A stretch of 64,000 nt of DNA from Pirellulales bacterium (GCA_036490175.1 DASXEJ010000026.1:1-64000), one strand, 5' to 3'. Positions 34,635 through 44,618 are shown, counted from the stretch's first letter. The notes: a model not told the origin generated them from the sequence alone. Translations and numbers: made by a program.

Positions 34635-34987
34635 TGCATATTCGCGTGGGTGACATGGTGGAAGTGATCACGGGCGACGGCCGTGGCCAGCAGTCGAAGG
34701 TACTGTCGGTCGATCCCAAGACCGGCAAGGCCGTGGTCGAGGGCGTCAATCGCGTTTACAAACACATGCGCCGCAGCCAGCGCAATCCGCAGGGGGGACG
34801 CCTCTCGAAAGAGATGCCGGTTCAGCTCTCGAATGTGCAGCTGGTTTGCCCGGCCTGTGGCAAGGCTTCCCGGACGGGCGCCCGTCGGGCCGCCGACGGC
34901 AGCAAAGAGCGTTTTTGCAAGAAGTGCGGTTCGGGCGCGGGTCAGATTGCTCCGTCGCCCAACAAGACTGCCAAGAGCAAGAAGTAG
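34634..34987 (+). CDS. rplX: 50S ribosomal protein L24
   Basis: L24 (117 residues) initiates 50S assembly. The KOW motif is at the N-terminus (HIRVGDMVEVITGDGRG), followed by VEGVNRVYKHMRRSQRNPQG. Cys72, Cys75, Cys95 and Cys98 form a probable zinc ribbon. It starts within the rplN stop codon, so it is translationally coupled. Confidence 0.97.
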   Translation: MHIRVGDMVEVITGDGRGQQSKVLSVDPKTGKAVVEGVNRVYKHMRRSQRNPQGGRLSKEMPVQLSNVQLVCPACGKASRTGARRAADGSKERFCKKCGSGAGQIAPSPNKTAKSKK

Positions 34988-35041
34988 TGGCGCCCGGTAG
35001 AAGTCGTAGTAGGTAGAGCGTAGGGGAGAGATTCGAAAATC

Positions 35042-35680
35042 ATGTGCGCCGCAAAGAAAAAATCTGCCGAGAAGACCGGGGACGAACGCCCAGCCGGACC
35101 CTCGACGCCGCCGCGCCTGCGCGAGCGCTACCACAAAGAGGTTCTACCGGCCTTGGCCGAGAAGCTCGGTCGTAAGAATGCGTTGTCGCTGCCGAAGCTG
35201 AAGAAGATCGTGGTCAACATGGGCGTCGGCGCCGCGATCAGCGAGAAGAAGTACATGGAAGAGGCCCTCCTGGCCATTACGCAGATCACCGGCCAAAAGC
35301 CGCTGGTCACGCGCAGCCGCCAGGCCGTGGCCGGTTTCCGTCTTCGCGAGAACATGGACATCGGCTGCAAGGTCACGTTGCGTGGCAACCGCATGTACGA
35401 GTTTCTCGATCGGTTGATTTCGCTGGCGTTGCCCCGCGTGAGAGATTTTCGCGGTTTGAGCCCCAAGGCGTTCGACGGCCATGGCAATTACAGCCTGGGC
35501 CTGCAAGAGCAGTTGGTGTTCCCGGAACTCAACCCCGACAAGTTCAGTCGCGTGCAAGGCATGAACGTCACGCTGGTGACGTCGACCAATAGCAATGACG
35601 AGGCCCGCGAGCTGTTGCGAGCGATGGGTCTGCCGTTCAAGCAGGAAGAGACACCCGATGGCCGTGTAGGTGCGGCCTGA
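35042..35680 (+). CDS. rplE: 50S ribosomal protein L5
   Basis: L5 (212 residues) binds 5S rRNA and the P-site tRNA. KKIVVNMGVGAAISEKK, ITGQKPLVTRSRQAVAGF and RGLSPKAFDGHGNYSLG are typical. A Lys/Pro-rich extension of about 25 residues precedes the usual LRERYHKEVLPAL start. GGGGAG precedes the ATG. Confidence 0.97.
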   Translation: MCAAKKKSAEKTGDERPAGPSTPPRLRERYHKEVLPALAEKLGRKNALSLPKLKKIVVNMGVGAAISEKKYMEEALLAITQITGQKPLVTRSRQAVAGFRLRENMDIGCKVTLRGNRMYEFLDRLISLALPRVRDFRGLSPKAFDGHGNYSLGLQEQLVFPELNPDKFSRVQGMNVTLVTSTNSNDEARELLRAMGLPFKQEETPDGRVGAA

Positions 35681-35780
35681 GTTTGCCGTCGCAGCGGTCG
35701 GCAACAAGACCGCGGCGCAGGCAAGTTGAACCACAGGCCCGCAAGCATTCAAAGAATCGTAAGAACGTACTGGAAGACGC

Positions 35781-35966
35781 ATGGCAAGCAAATCGAAGAT
35801 CGCAAAGGCGAATCGCACGCCGAAGTTCACGTCGCGGCGAGAGTCGCGTTGCAAGCTTTGCGGCCGACCGCGTGCGGTGTACCGCAAATTTGGCATCTGC
35901 CGGATATGTGTCCGGAAGTTGGCCGACCAGGGCTTGATACCCGGACTGAAGAAGGCGAGCTGGTAA
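35781..35966 (+). CDS. rpsN: 30S ribosomal protein S14, zinc-binding type
   Basis: This short S14 (61 residues, type Z) binds zinc through Cys24, Cys27, Cys40 and Cys43 ([21 protein letters not shown]). It lies between rplE and rpsH, the standard spc position. The zinc-free long form is not in this window. Confidence 0.97.
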   Translation: MASKSKIAKANRTPKFTSRRESRCKLCGRPRAVYRKFGICRICVRKLADQGLIPGLKKASW

Positions 35967-35979
35967 GGATCCCCCGACT

Positions 35980-36375
35980 ATGATGACCGACCCTATCGCC
36001 GACATGTTAACCCGTATCCGCAACGCCGTGCGCGTGGAGCGGCCCGTGGTTGAGATGCCGCTGTCGAAGGTGAAACGCGGACTGGCCGAAGTCCTCAAGC
36101 GCGAGGGCTATATCTGGGACTGGGAAGAACTAGATGAAAAGCCGGGCAAGCAACTGCGGCTGCACCTGAAATATGGCCCCAACGGCGAGATGGTGATTCG
36201 CCATCTCAAGCGCGTGAGCAAACCGGGCCGCCGCATTTACAGCGGTGCGGATCGCCTGCGCCCGGTGCTGAACGGGCTGGGAATTTCGATTATCAGCACC
36301 AGCCGCGGCGTGGTCAGCGATCGCGAAGCGCGGCAGCGGAATCTGGGCGGAGAGGTTCTGTGCGAATTGTGGTAG
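35980..36375 (+). CDS. rpsH: 30S ribosomal protein S8
   Basis: S8 (131 residues) binds the 16S central domain. It begins [18 protein letters not shown] and ends with [20 protein letters not shown] and a typical CELW. Two adjacent ATG codons could serve as start; 35980 and 35983 cannot be separated. It lies 13 bases after rpsN. Confidence 0.97.
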   Translation: MMTDPIADMLTRIRNAVRVERPVVEMPLSKVKRGLAEVLKREGYIWDWEELDEKPGKQLRLHLKYGPNGEMVIRHLKRVSKPGRRIYSGADRLRPVLNGLGISIISTSRGVVSDREARQRNLGGEVLCELW

Positions 36376-36429
36376 CCGGTGGCCCGCAAACGGGCGAATA
36401 GGCACGAGACAGCATAAAGGCGTCAGACA

Positions 36430-36975
36430 ATGTCCCGGATTGGAAAAAAACCCGTCGCCGTACCGGCCGGCCTGAAGGTCGAGGTCGCGAAGCAGCGCAT
36501 CGCGGTCGAAGGCCCCTTAGGCAAGCTGGACTTGAATTTCCGGCCGGAAATTGGCGTCAGCTTCGACGACAAGGCACGCATCTTGCAAGTCACGCGCGAC
36601 AACGAGTCGCGCCAGTCGCGCGCTTTGCACGGGCTAACCCGGGCCATGATTCAAAACATGGTCGACGGCGTCACCAATGGGTACGAAAAGAAGCTGGAAA
36701 TCGTCGGCGTCGGTTACTTGGCCGCCTTGCAGGGTAACAACCTGCAACTGCGCGTCGGCTTTGCCAACGAAGTACACAAGCCGATTCCCGCCGGACTCAA
36801 GGTAACTTGCCCCGATCAGACCCATATCGTGATCAAGGGCGTCGACAAACAAAAGGTCGGCCAGTTTGCCGCCGAGGTCCGCTCCGTGCGGAAGCCAGAA
36901 CCCTACAAGGGCAAGGGTATTCGCTACGATGGCGAGGTTGTCCGTCGCAAGGCTGGTAAGGCTGTCACCAAGTAA
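36430..36975 (+). CDS. rplF: 50S ribosomal protein L6
   Basis: L6 (181 residues) lies near the sarcin-ricin loop. It has MSRIGKKPVAVPAGLKVEV, GLTRAMIQNMVDGVTNGYEK and the C-terminal KPEPYKGKGIRYDGEVVRRK. Normal length. Confidence 0.98.
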   Translation: MSRIGKKPVAVPAGLKVEVAKQRIAVEGPLGKLDLNFRPEIGVSFDDKARILQVTRDNESRQSRALHGLTRAMIQNMVDGVTNGYEKKLEIVGVGYLAALQGNNLQLRVGFANEVHKPIPAGLKVTCPDQTHIVIKGVDKQKVGQFAAEVRSVRKPEPYKGKGIRYDGEVVRRKAGKAVTK

Positions 36976-37020
36976 AGGCTGTAGGGAATTCAGAGACGCC
37001 ATCGCGTCAGGTCGTAGAGC

Positions 37021-37389
37021 ATGAACCACGAGAAAACAAATCGTTTGCAGCGTGACCGTCGCGGCTTCCGAGTGCGCAATCGCGTCAAAGCCGATTCGAC
37101 GCGCCCCCGGCTGTCGGTGTTCCGCAGCCACAAGCACGTCTACGCGCAAATCATCGACGATCACGACGGGCGCACCTTGGCGGCGGCCAGCACGGCCCAG
37201 AAGGATCTGGTCAGCGGTGTGAAGTACGGTGGCAACAAGGCCGCCGCACAAACCGTCGGGCGGGTCATCGCCGAACAGGCGCTGGCGGCCGGCATCAAGG
37301 ACGTCGCCTTCGATCGCCGCGAGTACCAATATCACGGGCGCGTCCAGGCATTGGCCGCGGCTGCGCGCGAGGCGGGCTTGAACTTCTAA
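37021..37389 (+). CDS. rplR: 50S ribosomal protein L18
   Basis: L18 (122 residues) binds 5S r[43 protein letters not shown] and the end [20 protein letters not shown] identify it. Its stop codon lies in the first unit of a three-copy repeat. Confidence 0.98.
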   Translation: MNHEKTNRLQRDRRGFRVRNRVKADSTRPRLSVFRSHKHVYAQIIDDHDGRTLAAASTAQKDLVSGVKYGGNKAAAQTVGRVIAEQALAAGIKDVAFDRREYQYHGRVQALAAAAREAGLNF

Positions 37390-37430
37390 GATCGCGGTAA
37401 TTTCTAAGATCGCAACGGTTATAAGATCGC
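37384..37430 (+). repeat. Three-copy repeat including the rplR stop codon
   Basis: TTCTAAGATCGC occurs at 37384-37395 (its TAA is the rplR stop), at 37402-37413 (perfect) and at 37419-37430 with one change. The periods are 18 and 17 bases. Confidence 0.85.
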
Positions 37431-37522
37431 GACGGCGCGAGACGGAATTAGTTAACACACACGAGCGTTCCGCAGGCAAAGACGTCGGGTTCTGACCCAA
37501 CCCAACGCATCGGAGAGATAAA

Positions 37523-38017
37523 GTGTCCAACGCATCTGGCAACACGCGCGGCGGCGACCTGATCGAGAAAGTCGTGCAGATCCGTCGTTGTGCGGCAGTC
37601 GTCAAAGGCGGACGCCGTTTCAGCTTCGCGGCGATCGTCGTCGTGGGCGACGGCCGCAGCCGAGTCGGCTGGGGCTACGGCAAAGCCAACGAAGTTCCGC
37701 CCAGCGTCGAAAAAGCGACCAAGGACGGCACCCGGAAAATGGTTCAGGTGCCCGTCATCGACGGCACAATTCCCCACAAGGTGGAAGGCCGCTTCGGCGC
37801 CTCGCACGTGATCCTGGTGCCGGCCAGCGCAGGCACCGGTGTCATCGCCGGCAGCAGCGTCCGCGCCGTTTGCGAGGCGGCGGGCATCCACAACATTTTG
37901 ACGAAAAGCTTCGGCTCGACCAATCCATCCAATCTCGTGAAGGCCACGATTGTCGCGCTGACCAGCCTGCAATCGCGGCAAGACATCGAGCGTCTGCGGG
38001 GAGTGTCCCTCTCATGA
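37523..38017 (+). CDS. rpsE: 30S ribosomal protein S5
   Basis: S5 (164 residues) helps form the mRNA entry site. It contains EKVVQIRRCAAVVKGGRRFS, VVVGDGRSRVGWGYGKANEV and GTGVIAGSSVRAVCEAAG. The start is GTG at 37523 with GGAGAG about 7 bases upstream. Its last four bases overlap rplO (ATGA), leaving no room for rpmD between them. Confidence 0.97.
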   Translation: MSNASGNTRGGDLIEKVVQIRRCAAVVKGGRRFSFAAIVVVGDGRSRVGWGYGKANEVPPSVEKATKDGTRKMVQVPVIDGTIPHKVEGRFGASHVILVPASAGTGVIAGSSVRAVCEAAGIHNILTKSFGSTNPSNLVKATIVALTSLQSRQDIERLRGVSLS

Positions 38018-38520
38018 ATATCAACGAAGCCAATCGTGGCATTACCAAACACAAGAAGCTCAAGCGCGTCGGCCGCGGCCCCGGTTCGGGGCATGGCAAG
38101 ACCAGCGGCCGCGGTCACAAGGGACAGGGCCAGCTCGCTGGTTGGACCTCGCACCCGGCATTCGAGGGCGGACAGTTTCCCGTATCGCGTCGCGTTCCGA
38201 AGCGCGGTTTCAACAATCGCTTTGCCTTGATCGTGAAGGCGATCAACGTCAGCGAACTGGAACTGATCTTCAAGGCCGGCGACGAAGTCACGGTCGACAG
38301 TCTGCGCGGCACCGGCCTGGCCAACGGCCGGTTCGACGTGCTGAAGATTCTCGGCAACGGCGCGCTAACGAAAAAACTGAAAATTTCGGCCCATCGCTTC
38401 AGTCAGAACGCACTCGATAAAATTCAAAAAGCTGGCGGTCAGGCTATCGTGCTGCCCGGCAAGGCTCCGGTTGTGAAGGGGCAGCGCAAGAAAAAGGCCG
38501 CCGACAAGGGTGGCGCATAA
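38014..38520 (+). CDS. rplO: 50S ribosomal protein L15
   Basis: L15 (168 residues) is a late 50S assembly protein. KRVGRGPGSGHGKTSGRGHK, FEGGQFPVSRRVPKRGFNN and the globular C-terminal part are typical. It overlaps rpsE by four bases. A Lys-rich tail extends the end. Confidence 0.97.
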   Translation: MNINEANRGITKHKKLKRVGRGPGSGHGKTSGRGHKGQGQLAGWTSHPAFEGGQFPVSRRVPKRGFNNRFALIVKAINVSELELIFKAGDEVTVDSLRGTGLANGRFDVLKILGNGALTKKLKISAHRFSQNALDKIQKAGGQAIVLPGKAPVVKGQRKKKAADKGGA

Positions 38521-38678
38521 GCAGCGCCGTTCGGCTGTCACGCACGCCGCCTGTAGACTGAATTGGGCAGGCGCGGTAAGAGACTCGTTTTAGTCTGCAA
38601 CGTTCGAGTACCTGGCGTGGCCCTGATTCACTGCCCGTAAGAATCGCGGGCGGCATTGCAGGAAGGATGGAACGAGCC

Positions 38679-40043
38679 ATGTGGGAAAAACTTCGCGTCG
38701 TCTTCACGATCCCCGAGTTGCGCCAGAAAATTCTTCTGACGCTCTTGTTTCTGGCGATCTATCGTGTCGGTTGGTGGATCCCGCTGCCGATCGTCGATAA
38801 CACGAAAATGGCCGAATTCTTCGGCCAGCAGGGCGCCGGCGGATTTGGCACCATGCTCAAGCAGGTGGCCACGTTCAGTGCCACCCAGTTCGACCAGGCC
38901 ACGATCTTCGGGCTGGGCATCATGCCCTATATCTCGGCTTCGATTATCTTTCAGCTGCTCTCCAGCGTTTGGAAGCCACTGGAAGAGTTGAAGAAGGAAG
39001 GCGAGAGCGGCCAAAAGAAGATCAACGAATACACCCGTTACGCCACGGTCTTATTGTGTCTCGGGCAGAGTTGGTTCTACATCAAGTATCTGGTCACAAG
39101 CCAGTTCGTGCGGCCCGAGTTTCTCGTCGACGGCTCGCTCCCCCTCAGCTGGTACTTGGTGGCGGTGATGACGATGACCGCCGGCACCGTCTTCCTGATG
39201 TGGCTGGGTGAGCAAATCGACGAGTTCGGCATCGGCAACGGTATCAGCCTGTTGATCATGGCCGGCATTCTGGCACGCATGCCGGCAGCCGGTTTGGATC
39301 TGATGCGGCCCCTGGTGGAAAACGGCTTCAAGGGGCTGAGCCTTGGCGGCGGCGCCGATCAGATGGGGGTCGAGAAGTTGATCGTGCTGGTGGCCCTGTT
39401 TGTGGGCGTGATTTGCGGCGTGGTGTTTATCACCCAGGGACAGCGTCGCATTCCGACGCAGAGTGCCAAGCATGTGCGCGGCCGACGCGTTTATGGCGGC
39501 ACGCGGCAGTATCTGCCGCTACGCGTCAATCAGGCCGGCGTCATGCCGATTATTTTCGCCAGCAGCTTGCTAATGTTTCCGGGCTTGCTGTTCACCTGGC
39601 TGGCCAGCTTGCCGAAGGATCCGGGCGTGTTGCGCGATATCGCCAGCGCGTTCTATAACCATTCTTCATTCATGTACAATGTGATGTACGTGCTGTTGAT
39701 CTACTTCTTCTGTTACTTTTGGACCGCGATCTCGTTCAATCCCAAGGACGTGTCGGACAACCTGAAAAGTCACGGCACGTTCATTCCAGGTTATCGACCC
39801 GGCAAACGCACGGCCGATTACCTGGAAAAGGTGATGGTGCGGATCACGTACGTGGGGGCAGGCTTCTTGGCGATCGTGGCGATTTTGCCCACGATTGTCA
39901 CGAATACCGTCAATATCAACTATCAGCTGGCTAGTTTCTACGGAGGGACCGGTTTGTTGATCGCCGTAAGTGTGGCCTTCGATCTGGTGCAAAAGATTGA
40001 CAGCCACCTGGTGATGAGGAATTATCGGGGTTTGCTCGAGTAA
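38679..40043 (+). CDS. secY: Protein translocase channel SecY
   Basis: SecY (454 residues) is the protein-conducting channel and partners with the SecE encoded upstream. Ten membrane segments can be read. Landmarks are GIMPYISASIIFQLLSSVW, QRRIPTQSAKHVRGRR and LPLRVNQAGVMPIIFASSL. ATG at 38679 is preferred to 38667 because GGAAGGA is about 11 bases before it and would touch the earlier ATG. Confidence 0.97.
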   Translation: MWEKLRVVFTIPELRQKILLTLLFLAIYRVGWWIPLPIVDNTKMAEFFGQQGAGGFGTMLKQVATFSATQFDQATIFGLGIMPYISASIIFQLLSSVWKPLEELKKEGESGQKKINEYTRYATVLLCLGQSWFYIKYLVTSQFVRPEFLVDGSLPLSWYLVAVMTMTAGTVFLMWLGEQIDEFGIGNGISLLIMAGILARMPAAGLDLMRPLVENGFKGLSLGGGADQMGVEKLIVLVALFVGVICGVVFITQGQRRIPTQSAKHVRGRRVYGGTRQYLPLRVNQAGVMPIIFASSLLMFPGLLFTWLASLPKDPGVLRDIASAFYNHSSFMYNVMYVLLIYFFCYFWTAISFNPKDVSDNLKSHGTFIPGYRPGKRTADYLEKVMVRITYVGAGFLAIVAILPTIVTNTVNINYQLASFYGGTGLLIAVSVAFDLVQKIDSHLVMRNYRGLLE

Positions 40044-40103
40044 GCACCTTTGTTGGCAGCGGTACGCCTGCGGCCGAATTCGCCTTGGGGGGCGAGTGAC
40101 ACA

Positions 40104-40679
40104 ATGAGAATTGTCTTCATTGGGCCTCCTGGCGCTGGCAAGGGTACGCAAAGCGCGCGGCTGGTCAATTACCTGAAGATTCCTCATTTGTCGACTGGCG
40201 ACATGTTTCGCGAGGCGCGCGCACAGCAGTCCCCCATGGGACGAATCGCCGAGCAGTACATGTCCGAGGGCAAGCTCGTTCCCGATAAAATCGTCTTGGA
40301 CATGGTCAACGAACGCCTGAAGCGTCCCGACTGTGCCCACGGAATTCTGTTCGACGGATTTCCGCGAAATGTGTTTCAGGCCGAGGCGCTCGACCAGGCG
40401 CTCGCGCAATTGGGCGCGCCGCTGGATCTGGCCTTGGAGTTGCAGGTGGATGACAAGGAGCTATTGCGGCGGCTCGGCGGCCGCGGTCGCACGGATGATC
40501 GTCCGGGCGTGGTTTCGGCCCGACTGAATTCCTACTGGCAGCAAACGCGGCCGCTGTTGGAATACTATCGAGGTCGCGGAGTGTTGGAATCGATTGACGG
40601 GCTGGGAAGCATGGACGAAGTGTTCGCAAGAATTTCGGCAGCGATCGAGAAACGGCGTACCGAGCGTTCGGGCGTCTGA
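40104..40679 (+). CDS. adk: Adenylate kinase, short type
   Basis: Adenylate kinase (191 residues) makes 2 ADP from ATP and AMP. The P-loop is GPPGAGKGT (7-15), the AMP site includes STGDMFREA and the hinge FDGFPRN. The LID is reduced to about ten residues (GGRGRTDDRPG), so this is the short form without a zinc LID. It lies between secY and map, as in many bacteria. ATG at 40104 gives the conserved MRIVFIG start. Confidence 0.96.
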   Translation: MRIVFIGPPGAGKGTQSARLVNYLKIPHLSTGDMFREARAQQSPMGRIAEQYMSEGKLVPDKIVLDMVNERLKRPDCAHGILFDGFPRNVFQAEALDQALAQLGAPLDLALELQVDDKELLRRLGGRGRTDDRPGVVSARLNSYWQQTRPLLEYYRGRGVLESIDGLGSMDEVFARISAAIEKRRTERSGV

Positions 40680-40694
40680 GGGAGCGGTACTAGC

Positions 40695-41468
40695 GTGGTC
40701 ACTCTAAGGTCGTCGCGAGAAATCGCTCTGATGCGCAAGGCGGGGCTCGTCGTGTGGGAGGCCCACCAGGTCGCTGCCAGATTGGTCAAGCCGGGCGTTA
40801 CCACGGCCGAGATCGACGCCGCCGTCGAAAAGCTGTTTGACGAGAAGCACGCCGAGCCGTTGTTTCGCGGAGTGCCGGGAGTCGTCCCTTTTCCGGCAGT
40901 GACCTGCATCTCGGTCAACGAGGAAGTGGTGCATGGCATTCCCGGGCCGCGACGGCTCGAGGTGGGCGACTGCGTGAGTATCGATACGGGCTGTCGCGTG
41001 GATGGCTGGTGCGGCGATTCGGCGATCACCCATCCGGTCGGGCAGGTCGAGCCGCAGGTGGCCAAGCTGTTGGAAATTACCAAGGGTGTGTTGGACCTGG
41101 CCATTCAATTGATGGCCCACAAGCGTCTCTGGAGCGAGGTCGCCGGCGAGATGGAGACCTATGTTCGTGACGCCGGTTTTTCGGTGGTCGAGAGTTTTGT
41201 CGGGCACGGGATCGGACGCGAAATGCACGAAGATCCCCAGGTGCCCAATTTTGTCAGCAAACAACTGCGTCGCAGCGGCGACTTCGAGCTGCGGCCGGGT
41301 TTGGTGATCGCCATCGAGCCGATGGTCAATATCGGAACCAAACGCGTCAAAGGCATGCCTGACCACTGGACGCAGGTCACCCAGGATGGGATGCCGAGTG
41401 CTCATTTCGAGCACACGGTGGCCGTGACGGAAAATGGGCCCGTAGCCCTGACTGCGGGACCCTCCTAA
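40695..41468 (+). CDS. map: Methionine aminopeptidase, type I
   Basis: MAP (257 residues) removes the N-terminal Met from new proteins. The five metal ligands are Asp97, Asp108, His171, Glu208 and Glu239, and His80 corresponds to the conserved active-site His. The start is GTG, 15 bases after adk, in the same run. No N-terminal zinc extension is present. Confidence 0.96.
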   Translation: MVTLRSSREIALMRKAGLVVWEAHQVAARLVKPGVTTAEIDAAVEKLFDEKHAEPLFRGVPGVVPFPAVTCISVNEEVVHGIPGPRRLEVGDCVSIDTGCRVDGWCGDSAITHPVGQVEPQVAKLLEITKGVLDLAIQLMAHKRLWSEVAGEMETYVRDAGFSVVESFVGHGIGREMHEDPQVPNFVSKQLRRSGDFELRPGLVIAIEPMVNIGTKRVKGMPDHWTQVTQDGMPSAHFEHTVAVTENGPVALTAGPS

Positions 41469-41633
41469 CGCCGCCGGGGCGGTGTGGCTGGGTAAGGTCT
41501 AGCGACAAGACAGATCCGGGCGGCCAGCGTAACTCCTGGAGAAGCGGGCGGTAGTGGTCCCCGGGCAGAGATGAGACAGCGAGAGGGGGAGTACGGTTCG
41601 GAGGGCAGGGGCCAAAAACGAATTTTGGGGGCC

Positions 41634-41663
41634 TTGTCGCAAATGGGCGACGCGGTTTATACT
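41634..41663 (+). promoter_or_regulatory. Promoter of the rpmJ-rpoA-rplQ cluster
   Basis: TTGTCG (41634-41639) and TATACT (41658-41663, five of six) are 18 bases apart, in the 239-base gap between map and rpmJ. This suggests that the alpha cluster has its own promoter. Confidence 0.6.
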
Positions 41664-41707
41664 ACTTCACTTTCGATTTGCAATTCGGATGCCGTAAGGC
41701 AGTGCTT

Positions 41708-41821
41708 ATGAAAATTCGTGCCAGTATCAAGCGGATCTGCGAGAGCTGTAAGATTGTCCGCCGCCGCGGGGTGGTGTTCGTCGTGTGCAGCAATCCGCGA
41801 CATAAGCAGCGCCAGGGATAA
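41708..41821 (+). CDS. rpmJ: 50S ribosomal protein L36
   Basis: L36 (37 residues) begins [16 protein letters not shown]. Cys11, Cys14, Cys27 and His32 are the zinc ligands. The gene is very short and stands 106 bases before rpsM, its usual neighbour. infA, which often precedes it, is absent. Confidence 0.95.
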   Translation: MKIRASIKRICESCKIVRRRGVVFVVCSNPRHKQRQG

Positions 41822-41927
41822 ACGTTCGGTTTCGCGGATCGCTCTCGTGCGGGCGTTTGCGGGTGACGTGTCCTGTGAGGACCGCCGCGCAGTCGTCCTT
41901 AGCTACTAGGTTTTGGAGTTAGAACTT

Positions 41928-42311
41928 ATGCCGCGCTTGCTCGGCGTTGATATCCCCAGCGATCGGCCCACGATCATCTCGCTGCAATACCTGTACGGCG
42001 TAGGCCGCAAGGTGGCCAGCGAGTTGTGCCACAAGGCCGGGGTCGATCCTCAGGTCCGGGCGCGCGAGCTGAACGAGGACGAAGTGGCGCGGATCGCGGC
42101 CCTGTTAGACAAAGACTACGTGGTCGAAGGCCAATTGCGTCGCCAGGTGGCGCAGAACATCTCGCGGTTGCGAGATATTTCCTGCTACCGCGGGATTCGC
42201 CATCGCCGCGGTCTGCCTGTTCGCGGCCAGCGCACGCGCACCAATGCACGCACGCGCAAGGGTCCCAAGAAGACCGTGGCCGGCAAGAAGGGCGTAAAGG
42301 ATCTGAAGTAA
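41928..42311 (+). CDS. rpsM: 30S ribosomal protein S13
   Basis: S13 (127 residues) contacts P-site tRNA and the 50S. It has MPRLLGVDIPSDRPTIISLQ, YLYGVGRKVASELC and the tail LPVRGQRTRTNARTRKGPKK. GGAG about 10 bases before ATG 41928 fits the conserved start. Confidence 0.97.
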   Translation: MPRLLGVDIPSDRPTIISLQYLYGVGRKVASELCHKAGVDPQVRARELNEDEVARIAALLDKDYVVEGQLRRQVAQNISRLRDISCYRGIRHRRGLPVRGQRTRTNARTRKGPKKTVAGKKGVKDLK

Positions 42312-42387
42312 TCGATCCGCGGCCGGCCGCGATTTGAAAAAAACATTTTACTGACCAACGACTACCGACTACTGATTGCCGACAGAC

Positions 42388-42768
42388 ATGGGAAAAAGCA
42401 AGCGACGGAAAGTGCGCCGCAATGTCACACTGGGAGTTGCCCACGTGCGCGCCACCTTCAACAACACCACGGTGACGATCACCGACAGCAAGGGGGACAC
42501 CCTCTGCTGGGCCAGCGCCGGTACCAGTGGCTTCAAGGGAAGCCGCAAGAGCACCCCGTTTGCCGGCCAGTGTGCGGCACAGCAAGCGGCCGAAAAGGCC
42601 TCGAAGTTCGGCGTCAAGGAAGTCGAGGTCAAGGTCAAGGGTCCCGGCAGCGGTCGCGAAAGCGCCGTCACCGCGTTGCAGGCCGCGGGACTGACCGTCA
42701 AGAGTATTGAAGACGTGACGCCGCTGCCGCACAACGGCTGCCGCCCACCCAAGAAGCGCCGCGTCTGA
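42388..42768 (+). CDS. rpsK: 30S ribosomal protein S11
   Basis: S11 (126 residues) lies on the 30S platform by the E-site m[37 protein letters not shown] and [12 protein letters not shown] are the family marks. Normal length. Confidence 0.98.
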   Translation: MGKSKRRKVRRNVTLGVAHVRATFNNTTVTITDSKGDTLCWASAGTSGFKGSRKSTPFAGQCAAQQAAEKASKFGVKEVEVKVKGPGSGRESAVTALQAAGLTVKSIEDVTPLPHNGCRPPKKRRV

Positions 42769-42793
42769 TCGATCAACCACGCCGCAGATTTAG

Positions 42794-42825
42794 ATTTCAC
42801 GCGGTCTGAATTTCACGCCGTCAGA
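42794..42825 (+). repeat. 16-base tandem duplication before rpsD
   Basis: ATTTCACGCGGTCTGA (42794-42809) is directly followed by ATTTCACGCCGTCAGA (42810-42825), 14 of 16 identical. Confidence 0.8.
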
Positions 42826-42853
42826 AACCTTGTAGAAAGAATTTCGTCGATAT

Positions 42854-43480
42854 ATGGCTCGTCATACTGGACCTGTCTGCCGACTGTGCCGCCGCGAGGG
42901 GGTAAAGCTGTTTCTAAAGGGAACACGCTGCGATACGCCCAAGTGCGCCATCGAACGTCGTGGAACGCCCCCCGGCATGCAACCGGCACGCCGCGGCAAG
43001 ATGACCGACTACGGAACGCACCTTCGCGAAAAGCAAAAGGTCAAGCATTACTACGGCGTGCTAGAGCGCCAGTTCCGGCATTATTTTGGACAGGCCGAAC
43101 GCTCGCGGGGTAATACCGGCGATACGTTGATGAGCCTGCTCGAGCGCCGCTTGGACAACGTGGTACACCGTTTGGGATTCGGTTCCAGCCGCGCTCAGGC
43201 CCGCCAGCTGGTGGCCCACGGCCACATCACCGTGAACGGCCATCGCGTCGATATTCCCAGCTACCTGTGCAAACCTGGTGACGTGATTCGGGTCAAGAAC
43301 CGCAAGAAAAGTCTGCAAGCTGTGCAGGCCAACCTGGCGGAAATCAACCGCGACGTCCCCGATTTTCTCACCCGAGTGGATGGTGCCATGCCAGAGGGAC
43401 GCGTTAATCGCATTCCGGAGTCCGGCGACGTTTCCATCCCGGTGCAGACTCAACTGATCATCGAGTTGTGCTCGAAGTAA
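42854..43480 (+). CDS. rpsD: 30S ribosomal protein S4
   Basis: S4 (208 residues) nucleates the 16S 5' domain. A Cys9, Cys12, Cys26, Cys31 zinc site is at the N-terminus, followed by [20 protein letters not shown] and the S4 RNA-binding fold ([20 protein letters not shown]). Full length, with a weak binding site upstream. Confidence 0.98.
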   Translation: MARHTGPVCRLCRREGVKLFLKGTRCDTPKCAIERRGTPPGMQPARRGKMTDYGTHLREKQKVKHYYGVLERQFRHYFGQAERSRGNTGDTLMSLLERRLDNVVHRLGFGSSRAQARQLVAHGHITVNGHRVDIPSYLCKPGDVIRVKNRKKSLQAVQANLAEINRDVPDFLTRVDGAMPEGRVNRIPESGDVSIPVQTQLIIELCSK

Positions 43481-43628
43481 GGGTGCGACCCGTCCTCGGT
43501 CCACTGCTGTCAGTGTCGCCGGAGACGTTATTACCTACCAAGTGTGTATCGAGGTCATTGCCGCCGGTAGAACGCTTCGGCCGGTTGCTTATGTTCCCTC
43601 AAGCCGCTGTTTTCCAGGGAGGCTTGTA

Positions 43629-44618
43629 ATGCGAATTCGTTGGCGCGGGTTCGAATTGCCCAGTGTCGTTACCTGCGATCATAAAACTCTCACGTCGACC
43701 TACGGCAAGTTCGTGGCAGAGCCGTTCGAGCGCGGCTTTGGTGTGACCGTGGGCAACAGCCTGCGCCGCATCTTGCTCTCCAGCTTGGAAGGCAGCTCCG
43801 TAACGCAGATCAAAATCCACGGCGCCCAGCACGAGTTCACAACTCTGCCCGGAGTCGTCGAGGACATGACGGACGTCGTGTTGAACGTCAAGTCGCTGGT
43901 CGTCAAAAACCACAGCGAGTCGACGCGCGTCATCCGCATCGAAAAGAATACCAAGGGCGTGGTCACCGGTGGCGACGTGCAAACCGATGACGCGGTCGAG
44001 GTCATCAACAAAGGGCAGGTCATCGCCACGCTGACCGACGACGTCCCCTTCGTGATGGAAATGGTCATCGAGAACGGTCGCGGCTACATCCCGGCCAGCG
44101 AGCACACGCCGCAAGTGCAAGAGATCGGCATCATCCCGGTCGACGCCGTGTACAGCCCGGTGGTGCGCGTCCGTTACGAGATCGAAGAAACCCGCGTGGG
44201 TCAGAAGACGAACTACGACAAGCTGACGATGGAGATCTGGACCAACGGTTCGGTCGGGCCCGAGATGGCACTGGTCGAAGCGGCCAAGATCTTGCGAAAG
44301 CACCTCAACCCGTTCATTCAATACAACGAGTTGGGTTCGTCGGTGCACGCCGAAGGGCGTTCCGGCGGCGGCAGCACGGATGCCGCTGTCGAATCAAAGT
44401 TGAGCATGAGCCTGGCCGAATTGAATCTCTCGGTGCGGGCCACCAACTGTTTGGAGTCGGAAAACATCCACACGGTCCGCGACCTGGTCGTGCGCACCGA
44501 GGATCAGTTGCTCGACGTCCGCAACTTCGGCGAAACCACGCTCAACGAAGTACGCGAAAAGCTCACCGAATTAGGACTGCGTCTGGGCATGCGTTTGCCG
44601 GCGTCGATGTCGATGTAA
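43629..44618 (+). CDS. rpoA: RNA polymerase subunit alpha
   Basis: Alpha (329 residues) dimerises to assemble RNA polymerase. The N-terminal domain has [20 protein letters not shown] and [19 protein letters not shown]. The C-terminal domain ([37 protein letters not shown]) can contact UP elements and activators. GGGAGG about 8 bases before ATG 43629 sets the start; the longer frame upstream is not conserved. Confidence 0.98.
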   Translation: MRIRWRGFELPSVVTCDHKTLTSTYGKFVAEPFERGFGVTVGNSLRRILLSSLEGSSVTQIKIHGAQHEFTTLPGVVEDMTDVVLNVKSLVVKNHSESTRVIRIEKNTKGVVTGGDVQTDDAVEVINKGQVIATLTDDVPFVMEMVIENGRGYIPASEHTPQVQEIGIIPVDAVYSPVVRVRYEIEETRVGQKTNYDKLTMEIWTNGSVGPEMALVEAAKILRKHLNPFIQYNELGSSVHAEGRSGGGSTDAAVESKLSMSLAELNLSVRATNCLESENIHTVRDLVVRTEDQLLDVRNFGETTLNEVREKLTELGLRLGMRLPASMSM

